From assembly GCF_021018895.1 (NCBI RefSeq), contig NC_079382.1, forward strand, positions 23,276,001-23,340,000: 64,000 nucleotides of DNA. The letters are read 5' to 3'. This DNA comes from Seriola aureovittata (Eukaryota; Chordata; Actinopteri; Carangiformes; Carangidae). Shown in pieces: positions 20,241 to 30,667 of the stretch (position 1 is the first letter of the stretch; every line of letters starts with the position of its first letter). The notes under the pieces were generated by a model. The model ran no database searches. It saw only the letters and a list, made by a program, of their open reading frames with translations, and had not been told where the DNA came from. The position numbers and the translations under genes were made by a program.

Positions 20241-22677
20241 ATGGGACACACAGTGGCTCTATTGGTATTAATCTTCATTTTTGTGCTCCAGTCTGAAGGT
20301 AGAGTTCTGTTTTCTCATTTAAATGTTCATCAGAATTTCACAGAAATGTTAAATATCTATTGCTATTAAATAAAAGTTTGCGTGTAAATTTGCTTTCAGT
20401 TTAGAAAACCACAATTTTCCTGCCTTGAAGACCATTTAGATAATTTGTTTGATAAGCTTGTAAAAAGCCTGTAAAACTGTGAGAAAAGTAAAGTGTAGCA
20501 AATATGTGTCAGTCAGGTTTAGATCGATTCTCAAATATAAAGACTTAAAAAATGAAGATGGTGTCAAAGAAAACAACAACTATTTTTATCATTGTTATAT
20601 TAGTTTATTATTATTATTATTGTTGTTGCTCCTCCACCACTTCAGCTGAAACTGTTGTGAGACTCAGTTTTGCTGTTGCGTCAGTGCAACAACACAATTG
20701 GCTCCTTGGTGGGGGGGGGTGGGGGGGGGGGGATATGTGTCACACAACCGCCATCTTTGACGTCAGAGACTTTTCTATTGAGGATTCTTTAAGTTGTTCG
20801 TCTCTGCCAACATCCAGTGGTCTTTGTCTTCCTTTAACCTTTGTCTTCCAATCTGACAGAATATTCAGATACCTAAAGTACAGATGAGTTGCACATATTT
20901 TCTAAATACAGTGTAAATAAGAGTTAACACATAGAGACAATAACATCAGGTCAGCAGATTAAACGTGATATATTCCAACAGCTCGTGATTGTTACTTAAA
21001 TGATTATGAAGTTATTCTCTGATATGTCATCAGCCACTAGGGGGGGTTGGTTGGCACATTCCTGCTCTGTGGCTGCAAATGTTAAAGTCCATGATACTTT
21101 TTTGTGATTGCAGATGATGATGACGTTTACAAAATATGTTTTCTTTACTTTGCAGCAGGCATCAGTGAGAAATATTTCTACAACAGACCTGGAGATGATG
21201 TCATCCTGCCATGTGACAGTGTGTCATCATCTGATACATGTTCCAGTGTTTACTGGTTATTCAACAGAGAGCCGTCTCACAGTATACTTGAGGTTGAGAG
21301 AGGAAATGTGATGAACTCAGCTCGAGCTGCGAGACTGAGACTTTACAGTAACTGCTCTCTGCTCATCAGCAACATCACTGCTGAGGATGCTGGTGTTTAC
21401 AGCTGTCGGCAGGGGAAGATCGGCCAAGCTGACAATCTGTTTCTAAATATCCTGACAAGTGAGTCTCATTTCTATGAAAACTCTTTCATTAAACTCTGAC
21501 TCTGTTTTCATGAAAACAATTGACATGAAATGCAGGTTCACAAATGACTGCAAATGACAAGTGATTTAAATGTCAAGTTTCTGATGAATTCTCTTGACAG
21601 GTTTCCTTTTACGTTTTATTTCCTTGTTGAGTTCTTGTTGTTGAGTGTTGAAACACCATTGAAAGGTCTTGATCCATCAGGTTCAGCCCACTGTCATATC
21701 TTTAGTCACATGTTAAATCTGTTTCATGAGGAAAATCCCTCAGTAAAACAAGAACAAAAGAGTAAAATAAAGTTTATAGCACATTTTGTACAAAGTTAAG
21801 AGTGATGATGTTTTCTCTCAGTCTCTCCATCTCCACCAGACGCTGATCAACAGAGAGACGATGAAGTGACATTACGCTGCTCTCTGTTGAGATACAGAAA
21901 TCTCCCTCTCTGTGTAAAGAACAGAGTCCGCTGGGTGGATGAGACAGAAGCTGAGCTGCCTGGTATCCAGAATGACTCTGTCCACCACACGGACTGTGTC
22001 TCTGTTCTGAAAGTGAAGCGTCAGAGTGGAAACAACAAGAGATACACCTGCCAGTTTGTTGATGAGAGAAACAGTGTGATGATACAGACTGACTTCACAC
22101 CTTTCATCAAGGAACCTAATTCAGGTGAGATAATATGCAGCTCTGCATCTTGGTTGAGATAGAATATTTTCTTCACACCAATATTGAAAATGTGTAACAT
22201 GATGTTCAGGAGATGATAAATATTGTACTTTATTATTAACTGACAGGTGATTACCTAACAGGTTGCTCTCCTCTGAGCTTCATCATGTTGTCTCTGAGAT
22301 TTACGGGACTTTTCCTGATCGCTGTTTTTCTTCTCCACAGAGACAGAGGTGAGAGTCTGATCATAATTCAAGATTTGCTGAACATAAATCTTTAAATTTG
22401 GATTTTGAACTAACTTGTACTTCTTTATATATTTTCCAGCCAACCTGGCATCACTTGCTGAAAACAACGTGGGTGAAAAGAAACAAATATTTCAGTTTGC
22501 CATTGTTATCTCTCTGTCTGTTATGTCTCTCTGGTGGAAACATCAACAGTTGGTTCCATGAAACAGTTTTCCTGAATCTATTTTTCGTTGTGTTGTATTT
22601 CACAGGTGAATAAAGATGGCGGCGAAGTCAAGTATGAAAACGTAGAAGCAGTTGCTGCTACGAGCCAACAGCACTGA
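20241..22677 (+). CDS. Two-Ig-domain ITIM receptor, gene 1
   Basis: Exons 20241-20298 (signal peptide MGHTVALLVLIFIFVLQSEG), 21156-21458 (V-like D1), 21822-22124 (D2), 22262-22348 (membrane segment), 22440-22468 and 22606-22677 (tail); 283 residues, all phases consistent. D1 has the Ig signature ILPC, CSSVYWLF and EDAGVYSCR. D2 has TLRC, VRWVDE and RYTCQF. Each domain has a second cysteine pair (DTCSS with NCSLL; PLCVK with TDCVS). The membrane segment FIMLSLRFTGLFLIAVFLL contains an arginine. The tail ends with VKYENV, a V-x-Y-x-x-V ITIM. It is a type I leukocyte-type receptor, presumably inhibitory; ligand unknown. V domains lack a J-like GxG motif, which argues against NITR. The layout resembles DICP-type receptors, but I cannot name the family. 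AATAAA is at 22750-22755. Confidence 0.85.
20711..20732. repeat. G-rich run in receptor gene 1 intron 1
   Basis: Two long G runs separated by T. They sit inside a stretch of about 325 bases (20637-20961) present in gene 1 but missing from the matching intron of gene 2 near 27010. Confidence 0.85.
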
Positions 22678-23886
22678 TCAACAACCTCCACACTAACTTC
22701 AACTCACGAGACGGTCGAATGTTCAGTCATTTTACTAAGTTCTAAAAGGAATAAATTCAAAGCCATGTTTATACTTCAGCACTTCTGATCCCGAGCTACA
22801 GCTCAGCATGACTACAGTCTGCTACTGTCACTGAGAGCTGGAGGCATCGAGGAACAGCAGCACCATCTTGTGGGTTTCCTAGCAACAAACTGTGGGCAAA
22901 GTGACATTTAACTCCTCCATAGCAGAAGCCTATACTGTGTATAATTTAGGGTTTTAGATCCTTCGTCACATTTAGTCTCTGTGTAATAGAAGCTGCTGTC
23001 AATGTAACTGTGTCCACTTTGCTTCAAGAAACCTTTGGCTGCTGAAGAGTTCAACTTCAGCTTCATGTTGCTTCTTTAAACCATCGTAACTTGATGCTTC
23101 GTTAAAATGACATGTTCATGAACATTACCTGCATCAACCTTCTATAGTGTCAAAAGTGTATATATAATATTTCAACCTTTGAACCAAAGAAATGTGCTTT
23201 ATAGATGAAATACCTCGCTCTTCCTTTTGCCTAAATTATTCATTAAAACATTAAAGATGACCTATTATGACTTTCTGAATTTTCTTTTTACTATAGTGTG
23301 TTATAGCTTTTTGTGACTATTAATGGTCAACAAAGTCTCAAGACATCGTTCAATATTGTGTCATACAGATATTCATAAGAAATATATTTTGTTATGTAAT
23401 GGAAGTGTTAATTTCATTGTTCCTGTAATTGTTTGTTCAGAAAGATCATTAATCTGTGATACAGCTGTTAAGAGTGTAATGATAGGAAGTGCCGCTTTTT
23501 CCGGAGTGCGCCGTGAAGTGCACACAGAGGGAGGAGGGAGAGAGCGGAGGGAAAATACTTTTATATTTTCCCCGCCATTTTCAGACTGAAAAGTTGTAAG
23601 ACAGCGACACACGACTTTTATTTCTCCTCGACGGAGTAAACGTCAGGTTTTTACCGACTTGGTGAGTTGAGACCTTCAGATGTGTGAAGTTTATTTCACG
23701 AGTGAAATGCTAACGGCTAATGCCGTGGATCAAGCTAGCGCTGCTCATTACGACCCGAGAGATGAATGTTTCCGTGGGAAATGTAGTTGAAGCTGTAACA
23801 ACAACGAACCTCTGTGAAATTCATGCTGGTTGTTAAAATAAGGGGATGATTTTTCTGTGTGCTGAACATGTTTACATGAGTGGTAT
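22678..23886. other. Receptor gene 1 3' UTR and element-like sequence
   Basis: After the AATAAA at 22750 comes AT-rich sequence. From about 23254 (aaagatgacctattatg) to 23660 there is element-like DNA ending in a GC-rich segment with a possible 5' splice site (gacttg|gtgagttg, 23662). The start resembles the terminal wording of the element at 24467 (aaggggacatattatg), so it may be the 5' end of a related DNA transposon. No open frame supports a gene. Confidence 0.4.
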
Positions 23887-24466
23887 AAAATACAACGCAC
23901 TCATAAAGATTTCTCTCCTGTAGTTTCCTCATGGCGCCATGTTGCCACCATTTCAAGGCTTCTGGGGAGAAATGCACTTTGTTACTTTGGTAAGAAATCC
24001 CTTATCAATGTTCATTATTAGAGAAGGAAAGTGTCTACGCTGTAATAATGATAATACTTTTTTATTTGTACAGCACCTTTCAAACTAGAAATGTAGCAGT
24101 AAGTGTTTTACTCTATACCAATATCTGATATCTATTGGTGGTGTTTTCCAAAGCTTTGGGCCGTAACTGATGAAGGGTTGTTGGGAACCTTCAGTAAAGC
24201 AGCAGTAGATGACCTCAGTGTTTTCGGAGGCACATAGTTAATCAGGGAGTTAGATGTAGCTTGGTCCTTGCTCATTAAGGCATTTGTATATAAAGAGGAA
24301 GAGCTTGAAATGGATCAAAGGGACAGTTTGTGTTATTTGAGGTGGGGTTGTATGAGGTATTCATGCAGAGTCAGAATGTTAGCTGCCACGTGTTTCTATT
24401 TTATTCTGCTAATCTAATGCAATATGTCCATTACCGTTTTCTATCTGTTCATCCAAATAATTTAAA
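23887..24466 (+). repeat. Left end of the tandem duplication unit, copy 2
   Basis: Nearly identical to 19303-19884, with single-base differences only. It is followed by inserted THAP-element DNA instead of the roughly 100 bases present in copy 1. Confidence 0.85.
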
Positions 24467-26160
24467 GGGGACATATTATGCAAAATGCACTTTTCCATGG
24501 TTTTCTATCAGTAGTATGTGTCCCTGGCGTGTCTACGAACCCCCCACACATGAGAAAAGTCCATCCTCTCCGTCTTTTGCTTTCTCCACCTTTCAAGAAA
24601 TGTGTGCTCAAGCGGGCAAATTGGAGATTTTCCCCTGATGTCGTCAAGAAGGGCGATGCCACCTTCCCCCGGGTGGGTGACGCTCCCCGAGCTAGGTGTG
24701 TGTTCCGCCCACTGAGTCCGTGTTGCAGACGGTATCGTTACTTCCCTCGCGAACACCGGCTTTCCGTAGAACAATGTCGAAGGTACGAGCGAAACACAGT
24801 AGTTGCTTTGTTGTTGGCTGCACAAACCAACACAGAAGTCTTTTTTTAACCCCTACGCCCGAGGATCTAAAGACCCAGTGGATTAATTTTATTTTTGATG
24901 GAAATGTTCCCGCTCCAACTCCGAAAGTGTTGTACGTGTGTGCTAACCATTTCACCTAGGACTGCTTTCTCAACGAGGGCCAGTACAATGCAGGATTTGC
25001 TACAAGTCTCAAGATAAAGCTTGGATCAGTACCGACTGTCCGTGACCCAACTTTGAACGTGGGAGCTGTAAGTTCTACCATTTTATGTTGCTTTACTGTT
25101 TGTTCACGAGAGCCTGTTGCGTGTGTTGTTAGCATGGCAGCTAATGTGGCTAACGTTTAGCCTCGTCGACACGCAGCCGGGTATAGCTGGGTACAGATTG
25201 TATGCAATTCTTCTGCTTGGTATCGCCGTGTGACATTGATTAGAGCCACCCTGCTAAATGTATTATACTTTAAAGACGTTTTAGCTGTCTGTAAAGTCAA
25301 GCCGGTAAAATTCGGACTAAATATCGGCTCTGTAGTGATTAGCATAGGTGTCCGGGCTTGTTTATTAGTGCAGTGAAAGTTAGTATGAGGAGTCACTCTT
25401 TATGATGTTGTTTCAACTTGATATAATGTTTACACATACATTACCTTCAGGGAATATCTAGATAAGCGCATAGTTACAGGGACTATGTGAAAGGGGATAG
25501 GCTACAATACATATTTTTAGCATTTTATGCATGTAGTAGGTTATTTATTGCACTGCTTGCAGCTGTTGCCATAGGACACATTTGAAAAGATGTTGGTGTA
25601 ACCTCTGTTGCCTTTGTTCAGACCAGCACATCAAGTGCATCTGTAGAGCTTCCTGCAACAAGGGATGTTGCATGCCAGACTGACCCACTGCAGGCACACA
25701 GTTATCCTTGAGGACTCTTCAGCCTCACATCAGAAGTACAGGTCTGTATCCACCTGAAGTGCATCTACTTTTGATAAAATACTTTCACTTATAACGAGAT
25801 ATTGTTCTGTGTTTATATGTAACATTGCTATAGTTTCTTTTATTAAAAAAATATAATTGGTTACAGGTGTCCAGGCTACTGTGTCCTGCAAGGACTTTGG
25901 TGTTGGGGCATCCGTTGCTACCTCTGCAGATCCTGTGTGTTTTTCATCAACACCTATAAAGCGACCCTCTAAAAGATCCCGCCTGGACCTGGAAGAGGAG
26001 CAGGATGACAATCCATTCGAGGGCAGCTCTTTAGTGGCAGCTTCTCAAGGGCTGCAATCTACCTATGACCCTGCAGACTCTGCTACAGCCTTGACAGAGT
26101 CAACAGTTTTGTCGTAAGTTACTCTAATGCAACTGTGTGATGATAATGATGATGTCATGA

Positions 26161-26212
<52 letters not shown>

Positions 26213-26355
26213 ATAATAGACTTATAGTGAGAGGGTGCCAAGTACACTGCTGAAGAGAATTCAAGATGTATAATTGCTCCTAACATGTTTCTTTTTCTAT
26301 AGAGACGACTCATCCCCTCCCACCCACAAGATCAAAAAATACATAGTGTACGAGA
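24467..26355 (+). pseudogene. Broken THAP-domain transposon-type gene fragment
   Basis: The insert begins ggggacatattatgcaaaat and ends near 26355 where the receptor duplication resumes. ATG at 24774 opens a THAP zinc finger: CFVVGC, a conserved WINFIF tryptophan, YVCANHF, then DCFLNEGQY and a SVPTV end motif. These are the C2CH residues of THAP domains, which serve as DNA-binding modules in P-element-like transposases and their host relatives. The frame is cut by TAG at 24957-24959, between CANHFT and DCF. Further exon-like blocks follow a gtaagt donor at 25068: 25622-25716 with a VACQTD motif, 25867-26114 (acidic/basic linker), and about 26303 with KIKKYIVYEN. No transposase catalytic core is present. 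It is a truncated, nonsense-inactivated copy and splice borders are approximate. (GT)n lies at about 26163-26209. Confidence 0.75.
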
Positions 26356-26615
26356 ACTTATTTGTAATGTTCAGTCTGGTGGACACAACTGCAGTTTGCA
26401 AAACACAAGTGTCTTTGAATAGTGGCTGTTGTGTGCAGCCTGTTGAGACGATGTGATGTAACCCTAATTCTCAAGAACTATGATAAGCTGCATGGTGATG
26501 CTGTTTGACGTTATATTTTAACACAGGAAGTCAACCTCAAAAAGGAACCTGCACCGTAACACACAGGTCTGTAGCAGAGACCAAAGCCTCACACAACTTC
26601 TGCCTGTTGACAGAG

Positions 26616-29600
26616 ATGGGACACACAGTGGCTCTATTGGTATTAATCTTCATTTTTGTGCTCCAGTCTGAAGGTAGAGTTCTGTTTTCTCATTTAAATG
26701 TTCATCAGAATTTCACAGAAATGTTAAATATCTATTGCTATTAAATAAAAGTTTGCGTGTAAATTTGCTTTCAGTTTAGAAAACCACAATTTTCCTGCCT
26801 TGAAGACCATTTAGATAATTTGTTTGATAAGCTTGTAAAAAGCCTGTAAAACTGTGAGAAAAGTAAAGTGTAGCAAATATGTGTCAGTCAGGTTTAGATC
26901 GATTCTCAAATATAAAGACTTAAAAAATGAAGATGGTGTCAAAGAAAACAACAACTATTTTTATCATTGTTATATTAGTTTATTATTATTATTATTTTTG
27001 TTGCTCCTCCACGTGATATATTCCAACAGCTTGTGATTGTTACTTACATGATTATGAAGTTATTCTCTGATATGTCATCAGCCACTAGGGGGGGTTGGTT
27101 GGCACATTCCTGCTCTGTGGCTGCAAATGTTAAAGTCCATGATACTTTGTTTTGCAAAGAGTTTTTTTGTGATTGCAGATGATGATGAAATTTACAAAAT
27201 ATGTTTTCTTTACTTTGCAGCAGGCATCAGTGATAAATATTTCTACAACAGACCTGGAGATGATGTCATCCTGCCATGTGACAGTGTGTCATCATCTGAT
27301 ACATGTTCCAGTGTTTACTGGTTATTCAGCACAGAGTGGTCTGACACTATATTTGTGATCATGAAAGGAAATGTTGTGATGAACTCAGCTCGAGCTGCGA
27401 GACTGAGACTTTACAGTAACTGCTCTCTGCTCATCAGCAACATCACTGCTGAGGATGCTGGTGTTTACAGCTGTCGGCAGGGGAAGATCAGCCAAGCTGA
27501 CAATCTGTTTCTAAATATCCTGACAAGTGAGTCTCATTTCTATGAAAACTCTTTCATTAAACTCTGACTCTGTTTTCATGAAAACAATTGACATGAAATG
27601 CAGTGTCACAAATGACTGCAAATGACAAGTGATTTAAATGTCAAGTTTCTGATGAATTCTCTCGACAGGTTTCCTTTTAATTTTATTTCCTTGTTGAGTT
27701 CTTGTTGTTGAGTGTTGAAACACCATTGAAAGGTCTTGATCCATCAGGTTCAGCCCACTGTCATATCTTTAGTCACATGTTAAATCTGTTTCATGAGGAA
27801 AATCCCTCAGTAAAACAAGAACAAAAGAGTAAAATAAAGTTTATAGCACATTTTTAGTTAAGTTAGTTTAGTTTTAGTTAAGAGTGATGATGTTTTCTCT
27901 CAGTCTCTCCATCTCCACCAGACGCTGATCAACAGAGAGACGATGAAGTGACATTACGCTGCTCTCTGTTGAGATACAGAGATGTCTCTCTCTGTGTAAA
28001 GAACAGAGTCCGCTGGGTGGATGAGACAGAAGCTGAGCTGCCTGGTATCCAGAATGACTCTGTCCACCACACGGACTGTGTCTCTGTTTTGAAAGTGAAG
28101 CGTCAGAGTGGAAACAACAAGAGATACACCTGCCAGTTTGTTGATGAGAGAAACAGTGTGATGATACAGACTGACTTCACACCTTTCATCACAGGTATAA
28201 GATAAAACACAATCAGTAAGAAAACTTAAATTAGGATGAGACAAAAATAATTTGACCAAAAATGGTGTCTGATTATTTTTATGTTTATTATGTAACTTCT
28301 ACAAATCAATAATGTAATCATAATTAATGAATCAATCAATTATTAATCAATAATTAATCAAGTAATAATTCATTAGATGATGTATTTAAGAAGAAGATGT
28401 CTGTGTTTGCTCTGAACACAGATGCCCTCTACGTCATCAACGCTGCAGTGGTCCGGGTGGTGGTGCTGGTGGTGCTGGTGGTTCTGGTCGGCGTCACTGT
28501 TGTTCTCATCAAATGCAGGAAAAGAACCAAAGTGACAGACGGTCAGTTAAACAGAATACTGTACAACATTAGTTTAAATATATAATACAGTATGAACTGA
28601 TATGAGTTATGTTAAACAGTAACGAACTCAGAGATAAAACAGTTATTTCAAGATTATACGATTTAAACAGCTTCTGGTTAGCTTTTTTAGCATGCTAACC
28701 TCTTTCTTTTTTTAATGGTGAAAAACAAGGTGACAAACAGGAAATAACTCAGAAGACATTGTGACCATAAAACATAACAAACATGTATAAAAATATATAT
28801 TATAGGATGTTCTAGTGAGAGTTGGTTGTATATAATAATAATAATAATAGTAATAATAGGCTACTAATAATAATGATAATAATGATAACAATCATATAAA
28901 ATAATAGTAACAAAGTGGTAATAGTGGCAATGAGATAAACATCGTTATAATACCAGAATGGTATGAATATTTCTATGTACATGTATAAACAGACATTATA
29001 ATAGTAGTAATAATAATAATCATACATGATGCTAGTAATATAACACAATAATAATGTAATAATATATAATAATAATAATCAGGATGATAATTATCATAAT
29101 CATGTAGTAAGTGTAGCTATATTCCATTTAAATGTACAGGATTCAGATCAGTTTAAAATTGCACTCTGAGTAAAGACTCAATGTTCACCATGTCAGTGAT
29201 ATGACAAATTATCAACAGAAGGCGCCTCAGAGCGTCTTATGTGCTAATCAATGGAAGAAACACATTTAATCTGAGGTAGTTGTAGCTTGTAACTCGTCAG
29301 GAAGAAGAAGCAGTGTTTCTGTGTTTTTATTAAGGCCCATCAAAATAAACACTTTCCATGGTTGGCATAAACAGTAATATGATGAGTGAAATGTACACAA
29401 TGATTATGTGAAGGTGAATCCTTGAAATTTTACCTTTTGTTCCAGGTGTTCGAAAACCAATCCACCACAGTGTGAGTAAAATGTATTTTCACACGTGTCT
29501 ATTATTTTATTTATATGATGAAATCACTGGAGAAATACACATTCAGTGACCTCACAAACATGTACTTTATAAATGTACTTATATGGACTCACACAATAGT

Positions 29601-30667
29601 AACTGTACATCCATCCATCAACATGCTTGTTGACAAACTGACTGATGAATTATGTTGCCTTACCTTTTGCTTAATTAGGACATGAAGAAGGCTTGATGCT
29701 CTCTTTAGTAAACTATATTTTAACCCTGATGCCTGGACCTTCATATTTTGGGATTTGTCATTAATGTTGGTGCATGTAAAGTAACAAAAACATGATTTAC
29801 ACTTTCATGAAACTCAGCAGAATCTGTGTAAAATACATCAACGTTTTCTTTTACCAAATTTAAATAAAAACACAGTAAATGATGTATATTTGTGCTCGGT
29901 GCTGCACCTGGTGGCAGAAGCTGTGTTATGTGTTTTACACTTTATAAACCAGTGTGTTGTTGCCCTCAGGACGAGCCAGAGGTTAATCTGACCTACATCA
30001 CTGTCAGCCATGATAATCAAAGAGCCTCCCCCGAGAGAAGGGTGAGTCACTTTATCCCTCTTATCTTACTCCACTGTGGCTCTCTATGGGTATAATGACT
30101 TAATCCTCAATTTGGTTTGGGTAGAGTATATTACCAAAATTCTTATTTATTACTTATTATGTGCAAAATGTACACACCTGTTTACATGTTTTTGTGCAAC
30201 TTCTTGAAATTATATTAATTCTATTATATTATATTATATTATATTATATTATATTTAATTTTGTGGTCATGGTTTGTGTGCGGCTCATTCCTGTTTCTAC
30301 ATGACAACGGCCCCGTGCACAAAGCCAGGTCGAAGAAACAGTGGCCTGCACAGAGCCCTGACCTCAACTCCATCCAACACCCTTGACATGAAATTAGGAG
30401 ATGTCTAACAATCAGATGTTGGTGTCATCTACGTATGGCCATAGAGGGACTCAGGAGAAGTGTCTTTTTCATAAATTGCCCTGATGTGAATGAAAACCAA
30501 TGACTTACAGTACCTGAAAATAGAAAAACCCCACAACCTTCCTGCGTATTTGAGTAATTAAAATTATATGATGTGAAGTTAATGGTCTGAATCATGTAAA
30601 ACCTCTGGTTTGTGTCCAGGTCAAACAGGAGGAGAATGTGACGTATTCTACCATCAAGACTCTGTGA
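26616..30667 (+). CDS. Two-Ig-domain receptor with two ITIMs, gene 2
   Basis: Exons 26616-26673 (signal peptide), 27221-27526 (D1), 27904-28194 (D2), 28422-28541 (membrane), 29446-29471, 29970-30041 and 30620-30667 (tail); 306 residues with consistent phases. D1 and D2 are almost identical to gene 1 and keep four cysteines each, except for the D1 segment FSTEWSDTIFVIMKGNVV, which differs strongly. The membrane exon is unrelated to that of gene 1: AAVVRVVVLVVLVVLVGV and so on, again with an arginine in the hydrophobic stretch, then a basic KCRKRTK stop-transfer. The tail carries LTYITV and VTYSTI, two ITIMs of the (I/V/L/S)xYxx(I/L/V) type, which would recruit SHP phosphatases. It is likely an inhibitory immune receptor; ligand unknown. 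AATAAA at 30724-30729 is a likely poly(A) signal. Confidence 0.86.
28830..29090. repeat. (TAA)n/(AAT)n-rich tract, receptor gene 2 intron 4
   Basis: A compound and degenerate trinucleotide A/T repeat. Poly-Tyr/Leu frames here are artefacts. Confidence 0.9.
30218..30500 (+). mobile_element. (ATATT)n plus Tc1-like transposase relic, intron 6
   Basis: After a short (ATATT)n tract at 30218-30253, the bases at about 30300-30395 translate to HDNGPVHKAR and QWPAQSPDLNSIQHP. This matches the DDE-transposase wording of Tc1/mariner elements (HDND..H, QSPDLNPIEH). The frame stops soon after; it is a dead fragment. Confidence 0.65.

Noticed and set aside
24508..24955. Minus-strand open frames overlapping the THAP block
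   Set aside because: Shadow of the C2CH finger on the + strand, which has the clear motif.
18651..30667. Novel immune-type receptor (NITR) or antigen-receptor V genes
   Set aside because: D1 ends in LFLNILT without a J-like GxGTxL motif, there are no recombination signals, and domains are normal exons.
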